From NCBI GenBank assembly GCA_934695325.1, contig CAKUVD010000018.1:1-36698 (forward strand): a stretch of 36,698 nucleotides of DNA, given 5' to 3'. Source of the stretch: an uncultured Bacteroidales bacterium. Its GTDB lineage: Bacteria; Bacteroidota; Bacteroidia; Bacteroidales; UBA932. The notes below the pieces were generated by a model. It did not search any database, was not told where the DNA came from, and saw only the letters and a program-made list of their open reading frames with translations. The stretch's first letter is position 1. Each line of letters opens with the position of its first letter. The position numbers and the translations under genes were made by a program. Positions 7,880-15,333 of this stretch are shown in pieces.

Positions 7880-9421
7880 CTAATAATTCGGGTTTTGCTT
7901 AAGATTCTTGTTCAGGAGGAGCTGGTCTGCAGGGATAGGCCACCAGTAATCTCTCTCCGGGTCGAAAGCCCTGATGGCGAGAGCTGTTCCGCTGTAGTCG
8001 CAAATTTCGTCATTCATGACTTCCTCGGCGATTTTCCATCTTCTTATGTCATTGTAATACAGACCTTCTCCTGCAAATTCTATCCTCCTTTCGTGTCTGA
8101 TGGCCTCTCTCATCTCGTCTTTCCCGAGAGAGCCTTTCTGGATTTCCTGTATTCCTGCTCTCTTGCGGACGGCGTTCAGTGCATCATAGATGTCGTCTGA
8201 AGGGGTGCTTTCGACCTCATTCTCGGCCTCGGCATACATCAGCAGTACATCAGCATATCTGATGAACATATAGTTGGTCTCGCCGTTGGAATCATCGGAA
8301 TCACGTGCTTGATTGTCATAGATAGTGAGCTTCTTGAAAGCGAACCCCGTGAACTGGCAGATCTGGTTTGCCGTGCTTTTCGCCTTTCCAAGGAAGGTGG
8401 AGCCTGGATAGAAGATTGTCGCCTGGCATCTCGGGTCCAGGCTGGCGTAGTCTGTCTTTCCGTGGGCCTTTCCGTCAGCGGTCTCGTATGAATTCACTAG
8501 GTCGAGTAGCGGTGCATTGTTGCGGTACTGGATGCTGTAGACATTGTAACTGTTCACAGGAGTGTTCTTTGTCTTTGAGTACTCCACGTCGAATATGCAT
8601 TCGCAGCTATGCTCGTTTTCAGGAAGAAAGAGTTTCCTGTAATTCGCATAGAGACCATAGCCGGCCTTGGAAGCATTGTCGATCACTTCTTTGGCGGCAT
8701 CGGCCGCAGCCTTCCACTTGGAGACGTCACCGGTCGTATTGACCAGCGGGCTGGCCTCGAAAAGCAGTAGCCTGGCCTTGAGCGCAAGCGCAGCGCCTTT
8801 GGTCGCGCGTCCTGCATTGGCCTTGGATGCCCATTTCCAATCGAGGCATTCCGCAGCCTTGTCGAGGTCATTGATTATGGCATTGACGACTTCCTCTCGG
8901 CTGTTCCTCGGCAATGAGCCCTGTGACATCTGCGGGATGTCCAGGATGAGAGGAACTCCGTTGTAGTATGTCACCAGCATATAGTAGTAGAGTGCACGCA
9001 GAAATCTGGCTTCGCCTTCCATCTGTACTTTCCTTTCGTCAGAAGAAGCGACTGCATTCGGAAGCCTGTCAAGATGCGTGTTGCAGCGTCCTATGCCTTC
9101 ATAGCAGGCATTCCATCTGTTCTTGATTACTCCGGACGAATTTGCGGTGTGGGTGCCGAGAGCTATCTCGTTCCATCCGCTGGCGTTGTTATAGTTGTAT
9201 TCGTTAGGTGTGGCGGTGTCCTCCAGAAGCGGATCCAGGTTAAGCATCCCGGAATGCGTGAGGACATTGTAGCATCCTGTCATAGCTGCTTCCGTTCCTT
9301 CTACAGATTGCCAGAATGTATCCACGGTATATCTGTCTGACGGAGTGGAGTCCAGGCTGCAGGAAACTGCGATGGCCGTCGTAAGCACCAATACTGAAAT
9401 CTTCTTTATTGAATGTCTCAT
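7880..9421 (-). CDS. SusD/RagB-like outer-membrane lipoprotein (locus 1)
   Basis: 513-residue SusD homologue, the ligand-capturing lid that closes over the SusC transporter at the cell surface. The lipoprotein signal ends at Cys21 (AVSC). Typical features follow: the N-terminal helical repeats with VDTFWQSVEGTEAAMTGCYN, the ARFLRALYYYMLVTYYNGVP motif, and the C-terminal block NYMFIRYADVLLMYAEAENE followed by IRHERRIEFAGEGLYYNDIR and the closing NKNLKQNPNY. It lies 11 bases downstream of susC, the usual pair order. The imported ligand cannot be inferred from SusD alone. Confidence 0.93.
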   Translation of the reverse strand: MRHSIKKISVLVLTTAIAVSCSLDSTPSDRYTVDTFWQSVEGTEAAMTGCYNVLTHSGMLNLDPLLEDTATPNEYNYNNASGWNEIALGTHTANSSGVIKNRWNACYEGIGRCNTHLDRLPNAVASSDERKVQMEGEARFLRALYYYMLVTYYNGVPLILDIPQMSQGSLPRNSREEVVNAIINDLDKAAECLDWKWASKANAGRATKGAALALKARLLLFEASPLVNTTGDVSKWKAAADAAKEVIDNASKAGYGLYANYRKLFLPENEHSCECIFDVEYSKTKNTPVNSYNVYSIQYRNNAPLLDLVNSYETADGKAHGKTDYASLDPRCQATIFYPGSTFLGKAKSTANQICQFTGFAFKKLTIYDNQARDSDDSNGETNYMFIRYADVLLMYAEAENEVESTPSDDIYDALNAVRKRAGIQEIQKGSLGKDEMREAIRHERRIEFAGEGLYYNDIRRWKIAEEVMNDEICDYSGTALAIRAFDPERDYWWPIPADQLLLNKNLKQNPNY

Positions 9422-9432
9422 AATTCATTCTG

Positions 9433-12400
9433 TTAGAAAGTGATGTTGAAACCGAAATTGTATGTCTTCAATGACGGATATTGTATGAGGTTAGTGCTGG
9501 AAAGGTCGATTTCCGGGTCGAACATCTTCAGCGGTGAGAATGTGAAGAGGTTCTGTCCATTGACGAAGACCTGACACTGTTTCATATTGATTTTCTTTAT
9601 CCATCTTTCCGGCATTGACCACGACAGCTGGAGCTGCTTGCACCTGAGGTAGGAGGCGTCATAGAGCCACTGTGTGTTCTTGTAGTTGTGCATCTCCGGA
9701 GCTCCTGTAGCAGTGTGCAGGATAGGCAGCCTTGCATTGTGGTTCTCCTCGGTCCAGGCGTCAGTCGCCCATTCTTTCAGCACGCCGGCACCGTTCCAGA
9801 AAGGCGCCGCGAGGTTTCCTGACAGATAGGTGCATACGTCTGCCACGCCCTGGAACTGGGCGGACAACTCCAGTCCCTTCCAGCCTACCGACATATTGAA
9901 TGCGTAAGTTATGCTAGGCGTGAGATTTCCGGAGACCTTCCTGTCCTTGTCATCTATCTTTCCGTCATTGTTGAGGTCCTTGTATCTGATGTAGCCTGGC
10001 TTCACGCCGCTGCCTACCGTCGCTGAATTCGCGATTTCCTCATAGCTGTTGTAGAAGCCGTCTGCCTGATACAGATACCAGGCGCTTATCGGTTCTCCTT
10101 CCTTTATGATATTGAACGTGGAGATATACTCCTGTCCGTTCAGGTCCACGACAATGTTCTTGTTGTAGCAGAAGTTTCCACCTATACTGTATCTGAAGTC
10201 CTTGTATCCGTCACGCCATTGTGCGCTGAACTCCATACCGTCGTTGGCCACCACGCCGATGTTGGCCTTGGGCCCGTTGAGGTTTCCTATCTGCGCAGGT
10301 ATCTTGACATCTCTCAGGATTCCCTCCGTGCGCTTCTTGTAGAACTCCGCACTGAAATTGAGCCTGCCTGACAATGCCGTGAGGTCGAGTCCTGCATTGT
10401 ATGTCGTGGTGGTCTCCCAGGATATGTTCTCATCCACGAAATCCTTTATGGCGGCGCCACCGGACAGGACGTCTCCGAATGAGTAGTTATATGAAGAACT
10501 TGCCAGTACTGACATCAGATATTCGTAGTTGCCGATTGCCTGGTTGCCCATCTGGCCTATTGAGCCTCTGACTTTCAGCATATCCAGCCACTTGGCCTTT
10601 TCCAGGAATTTCTCCTTGTCGAGTCTCCATCCTATGGACAATGCCGGGAAGAACGCCCAGCGGTTGCCTGATGCGAACTTGGATGATCCATCATAGCGGG
10701 CAGTCAGGTCGATGAGATACTTCTCCTTGAAGTTGTAAGTGGCTCTTCCGAAGAATGAAGACAGCTTTTCGTCATTGCTTGAACCTGTTATCTCGTCCAT
10801 CTTCGTTCCCGGCGTCAATGCGTCGAGCTGGTTGTTGAAGTAGTCCCTTTTCTTGGCGGTGAAAGAGATGTTGTTATTGTACTTGTACTCGAAACCAGCC
10901 ATCACGCTGAGGTTGTGTGACTTCGCAAACGTCTTGTCGTATGAGAGCGTGTTGTAGAAAGTGGTGTTGAACGTGTTTGAATCCCAGTCCTTTACATATA
11001 CATACGCACTGAAGTCCTTTCTCTCGTAGGTCTTCGGGTTATATGTGTACATTGCGTGTTTGAAGTTCTTGGAGTAGTTGTCGCACTTCTGGTATCCGAA
11101 GCTTGCCTTATAGGTCAGGTTCCACGGCAGTTTGTATTGTAGGTCGATCTTTCCTAGAAGTCTGTGCGGCTGTCTTGTGGTCTTGCCTTCGTGCAGGTAC
11201 ATAAGAGGGTTCTCCGGATTGTTGCGGCCAGGGGTCGAGAGCCACGTGTTCAGCCATCTTCCGTCAGGAAGCTGCGTTCCGAATATAGGAAGCGCTCTGT
11301 TTATGATATTGATGGTCGTGCCTACGCCGTAGATAGGCTCAGTGTTGAATCGGAAGTTGCCAAGGATGCTCGCACCCACACGCAGGCGCTTGGTCACCTG
11401 GGAATTGATCTTAATGTTCCAGGAATATCTCTTGGCGTCGTCGTTGTTCTCCATAACGCCTTTTTGATTCATATATCCGAGGCCGATCATATAGTCCACC
11501 TTGTCGCTTCCGCCGGAGACGCTGGCATTGTATTCCTGCACAACGCCTGTGCCGTAGCAGATGTCGTACCAGTCGGATGCAGGGTAAATGTATTTGTCGT
11601 GCTTCATTCCCTCCTCATATTCAAGAATGTCGGAGTCGCTGTACGTAGTCACGAGCTTGCCCTCGTTCAGCTCGGCCTGGTTCCTCATCTTCATATACTG
11701 TATAGGATCCGTAACGACATCAGGGACATAGGTCGGAGTCTGTATTCCGAAATTGGCCTTCAGCTTTACTGTCGGCGCCCCTTTCTTCGCTGATTTGGTA
11801 GTGATGAGAATCACTCCGTTGGCGGCTTTGGATCCATAGATGGACGCCGATGCGTCCTTCAGTACAGAGATGGTCTCGATGTCCTCAGGGTTCACTTCGT
11901 CGAGAGAGTATTCCAGCCCGTCCACAAGGACCATAGGGCTCGAACTGCTCAATGTCCCGACTCCTCTGATGCGTATGGTCGCCCCGTCGGAGCCTGGCTT
12001 TGAAGATGCCTGGTTAATGTAAAGTCCCGGCATAGAATAAAGGGCTTCTGATGCGTGGGTCATAGGCCTGTTCTCTACCTCGGCCATATTGCGCACGGTG
12101 ATGGATCCGGTCAATGTCTCTTTTTTCTGTGAGCCATATCCGATGACTATGGATTCATCCAGCAGCCTGGTGTCCTCCTTCAATGTGATGTTGAAAGGCT
12201 GAGGCTCCTGCCCCGTGAGAATGATTGTCCTGGATATGAATCCGAGGTAATCCACTTGGATGGAGAGCGGCCACTTTATATCCTTGAGGTCAAAGTTTCC
12301 GTCAATGTCGGTCTGCACTCCTTGCAGTGTCCCTGAGATCATTACAGATGCTCCAGCGAGCGGTTCACCGGACTCATCTGTGATGCTGCCTTTCAGCGAG

Positions 12401-12720
12401 GTTACTTTCGATACGGTACCAGACAGGGTAATCGCTACCACCTTGCCGTTCAAATGAGTCTCTGTACCAGTTCCCTTGAGAATTTCCGACAATGCTTCCA
12501 TTGCGGTCTTCCCTTCAGGGACAGATACTGTCTTGTTGGCATCGAGCTGCTTCTCGTTATAAGCGAATGTCAGCCCGCTCTGTTTCTCGATGACGTTCAG
12601 CGCAGCGGCAATCTTCATTTCCTTTCGTGGAAACGTAATCGTCTGCTCCTGTGCTGAAACGTTCAATGAAAACAGCAAAAACAATAGCGCCGAGGCTAAA
12701 ATTTTTCCGTTCTTTTTCAT
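9433..12720 (-). CDS. SusC/RagA-family TonB-dependent transporter with STN domain (locus 1)
   Basis: 1095-residue outer-membrane TonB-dependent transporter. The signal peptide ends near LNVSA (about residue 23). An STN domain (about 25-100) then provides the contact with a FecR anti-sigma factor. A carboxypeptidase-D-like barrel domain spans about 113-190 (KGSITDESGEPLAGASV). The plug begins near 195 (VIGYGSQKKETLTGSI) and contains the DIETISVLKDASASIYG block of SusC proteins. The beta-barrel follows and ends with the aromatic NFGFNITF needed for outer-membrane assembly. The STN domain means that transport and transcription control are linked, matching the FecR and sigma genes directly upstream (4-base gap). 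Confidence 0.94.
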   Translation of the reverse strand: MKKNGKILASALLFLLFSLNVSAQEQTITFPRKEMKIAAALNVIEKQSGLTFAYNEKQLDANKTVSVPEGKTAMEALSEILKGTGTETHLNGKVVAITLSGTVSKVTSLKGSITDESGEPLAGASVMISGTLQGVQTDIDGNFDLKDIKWPLSIQVDYLGFISRTIILTGQEPQPFNITLKEDTRLLDESIVIGYGSQKKETLTGSITVRNMAEVENRPMTHASEALYSMPGLYINQASSKPGSDGATIRIRGVGTLSSSSPMVLVDGLEYSLDEVNPEDIETISVLKDASASIYGSKAANGVILITTKSAKKGAPTVKLKANFGIQTPTYVPDVVTDPIQYMKMRNQAELNEGKLVTTYSDSDILEYEEGMKHDKYIYPASDWYDICYGTGVVQEYNASVSGGSDKVDYMIGLGYMNQKGVMENNDDAKRYSWNIKINSQVTKRLRVGASILGNFRFNTEPIYGVGTTINIINRALPIFGTQLPDGRWLNTWLSTPGRNNPENPLMYLHEGKTTRQPHRLLGKIDLQYKLPWNLTYKASFGYQKCDNYSKNFKHAMYTYNPKTYERKDFSAYVYVKDWDSNTFNTTFYNTLSYDKTFAKSHNLSVMAGFEYKYNNNISFTAKKRDYFNNQLDALTPGTKMDEITGSSNDEKLSSFFGRATYNFKEKYLIDLTARYDGSSKFASGNRWAFFPALSIGWRLDKEKFLEKAKWLDMLKVRGSIGQMGNQAIGNYEYLMSVLASSSYNYSFGDVLSGGAAIKDFVDENISWETTTTYNAGLDLTALSGRLNFSAEFYKKRTEGILRDVKIPAQIGNLNGPKANIGVVANDGMEFSAQWRDGYKDFRYSIGGNFCYNKNIVVDLNGQEYISTFNIIKEGEPISAWYLYQADGFYNSYEEIANSATVGSGVKPGYIRYKDLNNDGKIDDKDRKVSGNLTPSITYAFNMSVGWKGLELSAQFQGVADVCTYLSGNLAAPFWNGAGVLKEWATDAWTEENHNARLPILHTATGAPEMHNYKNTQWLYDASYLRCKQLQLSWSMPERWIKKINMKQCQVFVNGQNLFTFSPLKMFDPEIDLSSTNLIQYPSLKTYNFGFNITF

Positions 12721-12724
12721 TGGA

Positions 12725-13588
12725 TCAGTGAATATAAATGTTGGAATCAGTTATGCTGTATCTCATACCCGGGAGCAGGCTGCTGACGACTTTCATAATG
12801 TCTTCAGGGCTTTCCCCGTGTATGAACTTAGCTGTTATTATCTCAGAATCGAATCGGTTGGAAGTCAGATATACATTGACATTGAACTGACGTTTGAGTA
12901 TGCGGATCAAGTCATGTATGGAACCGGCACTGATGCATATTCCTCCGTGCTCCCATGCATAGGAGTCCTCTTGATTTACTGTGGCTATGCTGAATGTCCC
13001 GTCATCCTTCTGCAGCTTGAATTCTTCTCCGGGCCTGATCATAGTGATATCTCCCGGTGCGCAGTTACGTATGATTCCCACGGAGCCGCGGCATAGTGTA
13101 GTGGAGACAGTATTGTCGTCTGGATATGCTTGTACATCGAACATCGTTCCGAACACCTTCACTTTCATATCTGATGTGGTGACGAAAAACGGGCGTTCCT
13201 TGTCAGGCCTGACATCGAAAAGGGCTTCTCCGGACAGGCATACGATGCGCTCCTTATCTGAAAACGCGCTCGGATAGAACAGAACTGAGCCTGAGTTGAG
13301 GACTACTTTTGTCGAGTCCGGTAGATATATCGTATCTGTCTGTCCGTTGCCGGCGGATGCTGTCAATTGCTGAATTTCTGCTGGTTTGTCGATGTGTATT
13401 CGGCTTATATATAGCGAAAGTGCCGGAATCATAATGACGGCCGCCGCTGCAATCCATCTTGCCGCTGCCGTCCTACGCTGGCGCCCGGCTCTCCTCATCA
13501 CTTTCGAGAATGCTTTTCTCGTCCTTGATTCAGGAAATGAGGAACTGTCGATTATGTCCCAATTGAAGTCGTCTTGTATGTTGCTCAT
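12725..13588 (-). CDS. FecR-family anti-sigma factor (locus 1)
   Basis: 287-residue inner-membrane anti-sigma regulator. A cytoplasmic N-terminal part of about 40 residues is followed by one membrane segment (about 42-62). The periplasmic FecR domain spans about 85-185 (YLPDSTKVVLNSGSVLFYPS, then SGEALFDVRPDKERPFFV) and the C-terminal DUF4974 domain about 215-287 (HDLIRILKRQFNVNVYL). The C-terminal domain is expected to receive the signal from the STN domain of the adjacent SusC and release the sigma factor. It lies 65 bases after the sigma gene and 4 bases before susC. Confidence 0.92.
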   Translation of the reverse strand: MSNIQDDFNWDIIDSSSFPESRTRKAFSKVMRRAGRQRRTAAARWIAAAAVIMIPALSLYISRIHIDKPAEIQQLTASAGNGQTDTIYLPDSTKVVLNSGSVLFYPSAFSDKERIVCLSGEALFDVRPDKERPFFVTTSDMKVKVFGTMFDVQAYPDDNTVSTTLCRGSVGIIRNCAPGDITMIRPGEEFKLQKDDGTFSIATVNQEDSYAWEHGGICISAGSIHDLIRILKRQFNVNVYLTSNRFDSEIITAKFIHGESPEDIMKVVSSLLPGMRYSITDSNIYIH

Positions 13589-13653
13589 CAGATAATAGTG
13601 ATATTATTCCATTCACTATAATGATGTATCAAGACGGCGTCACACCCAATGCG

Positions 13654-14196
13654 TCAGATGAAAAAACATAATATCGCAAGAATGTTCCTGATTTCTTTCA
13701 ATGCGAGGTTCAGGTGGTTCTCTACTGTTTTCTTCTCGATGTGCAGTTTCTTGGCTATTTCTTCATTGGAAAGTCCTTGCTCTCTGCTTAGGATGTAGAT
13801 CTCCTTTCGCCGGGGCGGCATATTTTCCACAGCCTTATGTATCGTCTCTCTGGTCATAGTCTCGCCGCAGTGCTCCTCGACGAACTCGTTTATGATGATT
13901 TCCAGGTCTTCTATGGATATTGACGGCCTCTTTTTCCGCAGTTGCATAAGAGCCGTATTTCTCGCCATGATGTATAGCCAGGAACCGAAATTGCGGATTG
14001 TAGGGAGAATCGTCCTGGAAGTCCAGATCTTGAGAAAGATGTCCTGGGCGAGGTCTTCCGCCGCTTTCTCGTCGTGGACTATGGATGAAAGAAATATGAC
14101 TGTCTTGGGATAATAGTGACGGAAAAGAATGTTGAATGCCGAACTGTCGTTGTCGGCGATTTTCATCAGGCATTCTTTTTCATTATCCAAGCTCAT
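13654..14196 (-). CDS. ECF RNA polymerase sigma factor, FecI-like (locus 1)
   Basis: 180-residue extracytoplasmic-function sigma factor of the Bacteroidota type. Region 2 spans about 18-90 (FNILFRHYYPKTVIFLSSIV, DLAQDIFLKIW, GSWLYIMARNTALMQL). Region 4, with its helix-turn-helix, spans about 118-172 (MPPRRKEIYILSREQGLSNE, then KKTVENHLNLALKEIR). It is the first gene of the locus 1 operon and most likely drives transcription of that SusCD operon when its FecR partner is signalled. A -7-like element lies upstream at 14266-14273 on the minus strand. Confidence 0.92.
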   Translation of the reverse strand: MSLDNEKECLMKIADNDSSAFNILFRHYYPKTVIFLSSIVHDEKAAEDLAQDIFLKIWTSRTILPTIRNFGSWLYIMARNTALMQLRKKRPSISIEDLEIIINEFVEEHCGETMTRETIHKAVENMPPRRKEIYILSREQGLSNEEIAKKLHIEKKTVENHLNLALKEIRNILAILCFFI

Positions 14197-14265
14197 TGTT
14201 TGGTTATCAAATAAGAAACTGTTCCTAAATCAATGTCGAATAAGATTTGACTTCCTAAGCCGAGA

Positions 14266-14273
14266 CAAATTTA
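14266..14273 (-). promoter_or_regulatory. Candidate -7 element for the locus 1 sigma gene
   Basis: On the minus strand the sequence reads TAAATTTG, matching the Bacteroides -7 consensus TAnnTTTG, about 70 bases before the sigma start at 14196. No TTTG is visible at the ideal distance; TTTTGCC lies too close, with a spacer of about 14 bases. The element is only 9 bases from the -33 box of the divergent tRNA-Ser promoter. Confidence 0.45.
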
Positions 14274-14282
14274 TGATAAAAT

Positions 14283-14314
14283 TTTGGCAAAACCGAATAT
14301 TCGTTTTATATTTG
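14283..14314 (+). promoter_or_regulatory. Promoter of the tRNA-Ser gene (-33 TTTG, -7 TATATTTG)
   Basis: TTTG at 14283-14286, a 20-base spacer, and TATATTTG at 14307-14314 match the Bacteroides housekeeping promoter. Transcription would start near 14321, about 46 bases before the tRNA. Confidence 0.7.
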
Positions 14315-14366
14315 CAATCCTATTTGGAGAATCGGTCTGACGAATCTCTCGAAGGAATGCATTTCC

Positions 14367-14455
14367 GGAGAGGTGGGTGAGTGGCTGAAACCACCAGTTT
14401 GCTAAACTGACGTACGGGCTATTCCGTACCACGAGTTCGAATCTCGTCCTCTCCG
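14367..14455 (+). tRNA. tRNA-Ser (anticodon GCT)
   Basis: An 89-base class II tRNA. The acceptor stem is GGAGAGG/CCTCTCC (14367-14373 with 14448-14454), the D stem GGT/ACC, the anticodon loop TTGCTAA with anticodon GCT, the long variable arm GTACGG-loop-CCGTAC, and the T arm ACGAG-TTCGAAT-CTCGT. CCA is not encoded. The layout and long variable arm match bacterial tRNA-Ser(GCT), which reads AGC and AGU. The first anticodon-stem pair (27-43) is a C-A mismatch; the rest is well formed. Confidence 0.95.
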
Positions 14456-14461
14456 CATTAA

Positions 14462-14509
14462 ATAAGTCTCAAGCTCTTAATCCTTAAAGAGTTTGAGACT
14501 TATCTTTTT
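14462..14509 (+). terminator. Terminator after tRNA-Ser
   Basis: A long hairpin: ATAAGTCTCAA plus GCTCTT pairs with AAAGAG plus TTGAGACTTAT across a short loop. It is followed by CTTTTTAT, starts 7 bases after the tRNA and is nearly perfect over 17 bp. It could also end transcription of the minus-strand lipoprotein gene on the other side. Confidence 0.85.
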
Positions 14510-14529
14510 ATAAGAACCGCCGATTTTCT

Positions 14530-15321
14530 TTATGAAAACGGATGCTCGCGCACCAGGTCGCCCAGCTCGTCCCACGGAACAGTCACCTTGATGATCCCTA
14601 GATAGTAAGGCCCGATTTCGTATTGTCCGTATATGTATGTCACACCTTGCTCGGACACTTTGAAATTGCCGTTAGGTTCGATATCCTTCACGAAAAGAGC
14701 ATCGTATGACTCCTGATCCGGCATTGCGTCGCGCAGATGTGCAGTGAGAGCCGATGAAAGCCCCTCCTTATATCCCGGAATGAAGAAATCGTCTTCCGAG
14801 ATCTGCTTGCCGCTCTTGATGTCCATATTGACGGCATCCTCTGACGCTGAGCCGTGTGCGCCGCCTTCATACACGTAGTTCGTGACGGTATATGATATGA
14901 CATCGCCGTGCCTTCCGGAGAAATACCCTTGAATCTCGGTCCCCCAGTTGAGGATCGGTCCAATGCCATCGTCTTCGCTGTCATTCGCAATATCTGCAAG
15001 CAGCTCCATATTGGTCTTCTTGTATTCATCTACGAAGTCGGCGGCCCATTTGTCGGCGGCGGCCTGCACCTCAAGCCCTGCATAGTCGGAGCCGAAAGCC
15101 GTCTCTACTATGATATCGCACATTGAAGATACCACTGTATCGGACAATCCCTCCGCGGGGTACTCCGCTGCGACAGTCACAGTGACAGAGTCAGTCCTTC
15201 CCGGGGAGAGAGCCTCCTCTATATGTACGTTTGCCCTATTGACTTTAACGTCGGTTTCACCACAGGCGACGACAGCGAATGCGGCACCCGTGACCATCAT
15301 CATTGATCTGAAGAATTTCAT
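14530..15321 (-). CDS. DUF3298/RsiV-like lipoprotein
   Basis: 263-residue lipoprotein with signal peptide ending at Cys20 (AVVAC). The central part has the arrangement of a DUF4163 (PdaC/SigV-associated) region followed by a DUF3298 domain: SYTVTNYVYEGGAHGSASED, then the DIKSGKQISEDDFF block and a C-terminal GQYEIGPYYLGIIKVTVPW. Proteins of this kind are common envelope lipoproteins in Bacteroidota with no firm function; the related RsiV of Bacillus is an anti-sigma factor and lysozyme sensor, but no membrane-crossing or anti-sigma part is seen here. It begins 12 bases after the S9 peptidase stop, so the two are probably co-transcribed. Confidence 0.75.
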   Translation of the reverse strand: MKFFRSMMMVTGAAFAVVACGETDVKVNRANVHIEEALSPGRTDSVTVTVAAEYPAEGLSDTVVSSMCDIIVETAFGSDYAGLEVQAAADKWAADFVDEYKKTNMELLADIANDSEDDGIGPILNWGTEIQGYFSGRHGDVISYTVTNYVYEGGAHGSASEDAVNMDIKSGKQISEDDFFIPGYKEGLSSALTAHLRDAMPDQESYDALFVKDIEPNGNFKVSEQGVTYIYGQYEIGPYYLGIIKVTVPWDELGDLVREHPFS

Positions 15322-15333
15322 ATCGTCAAAAAT

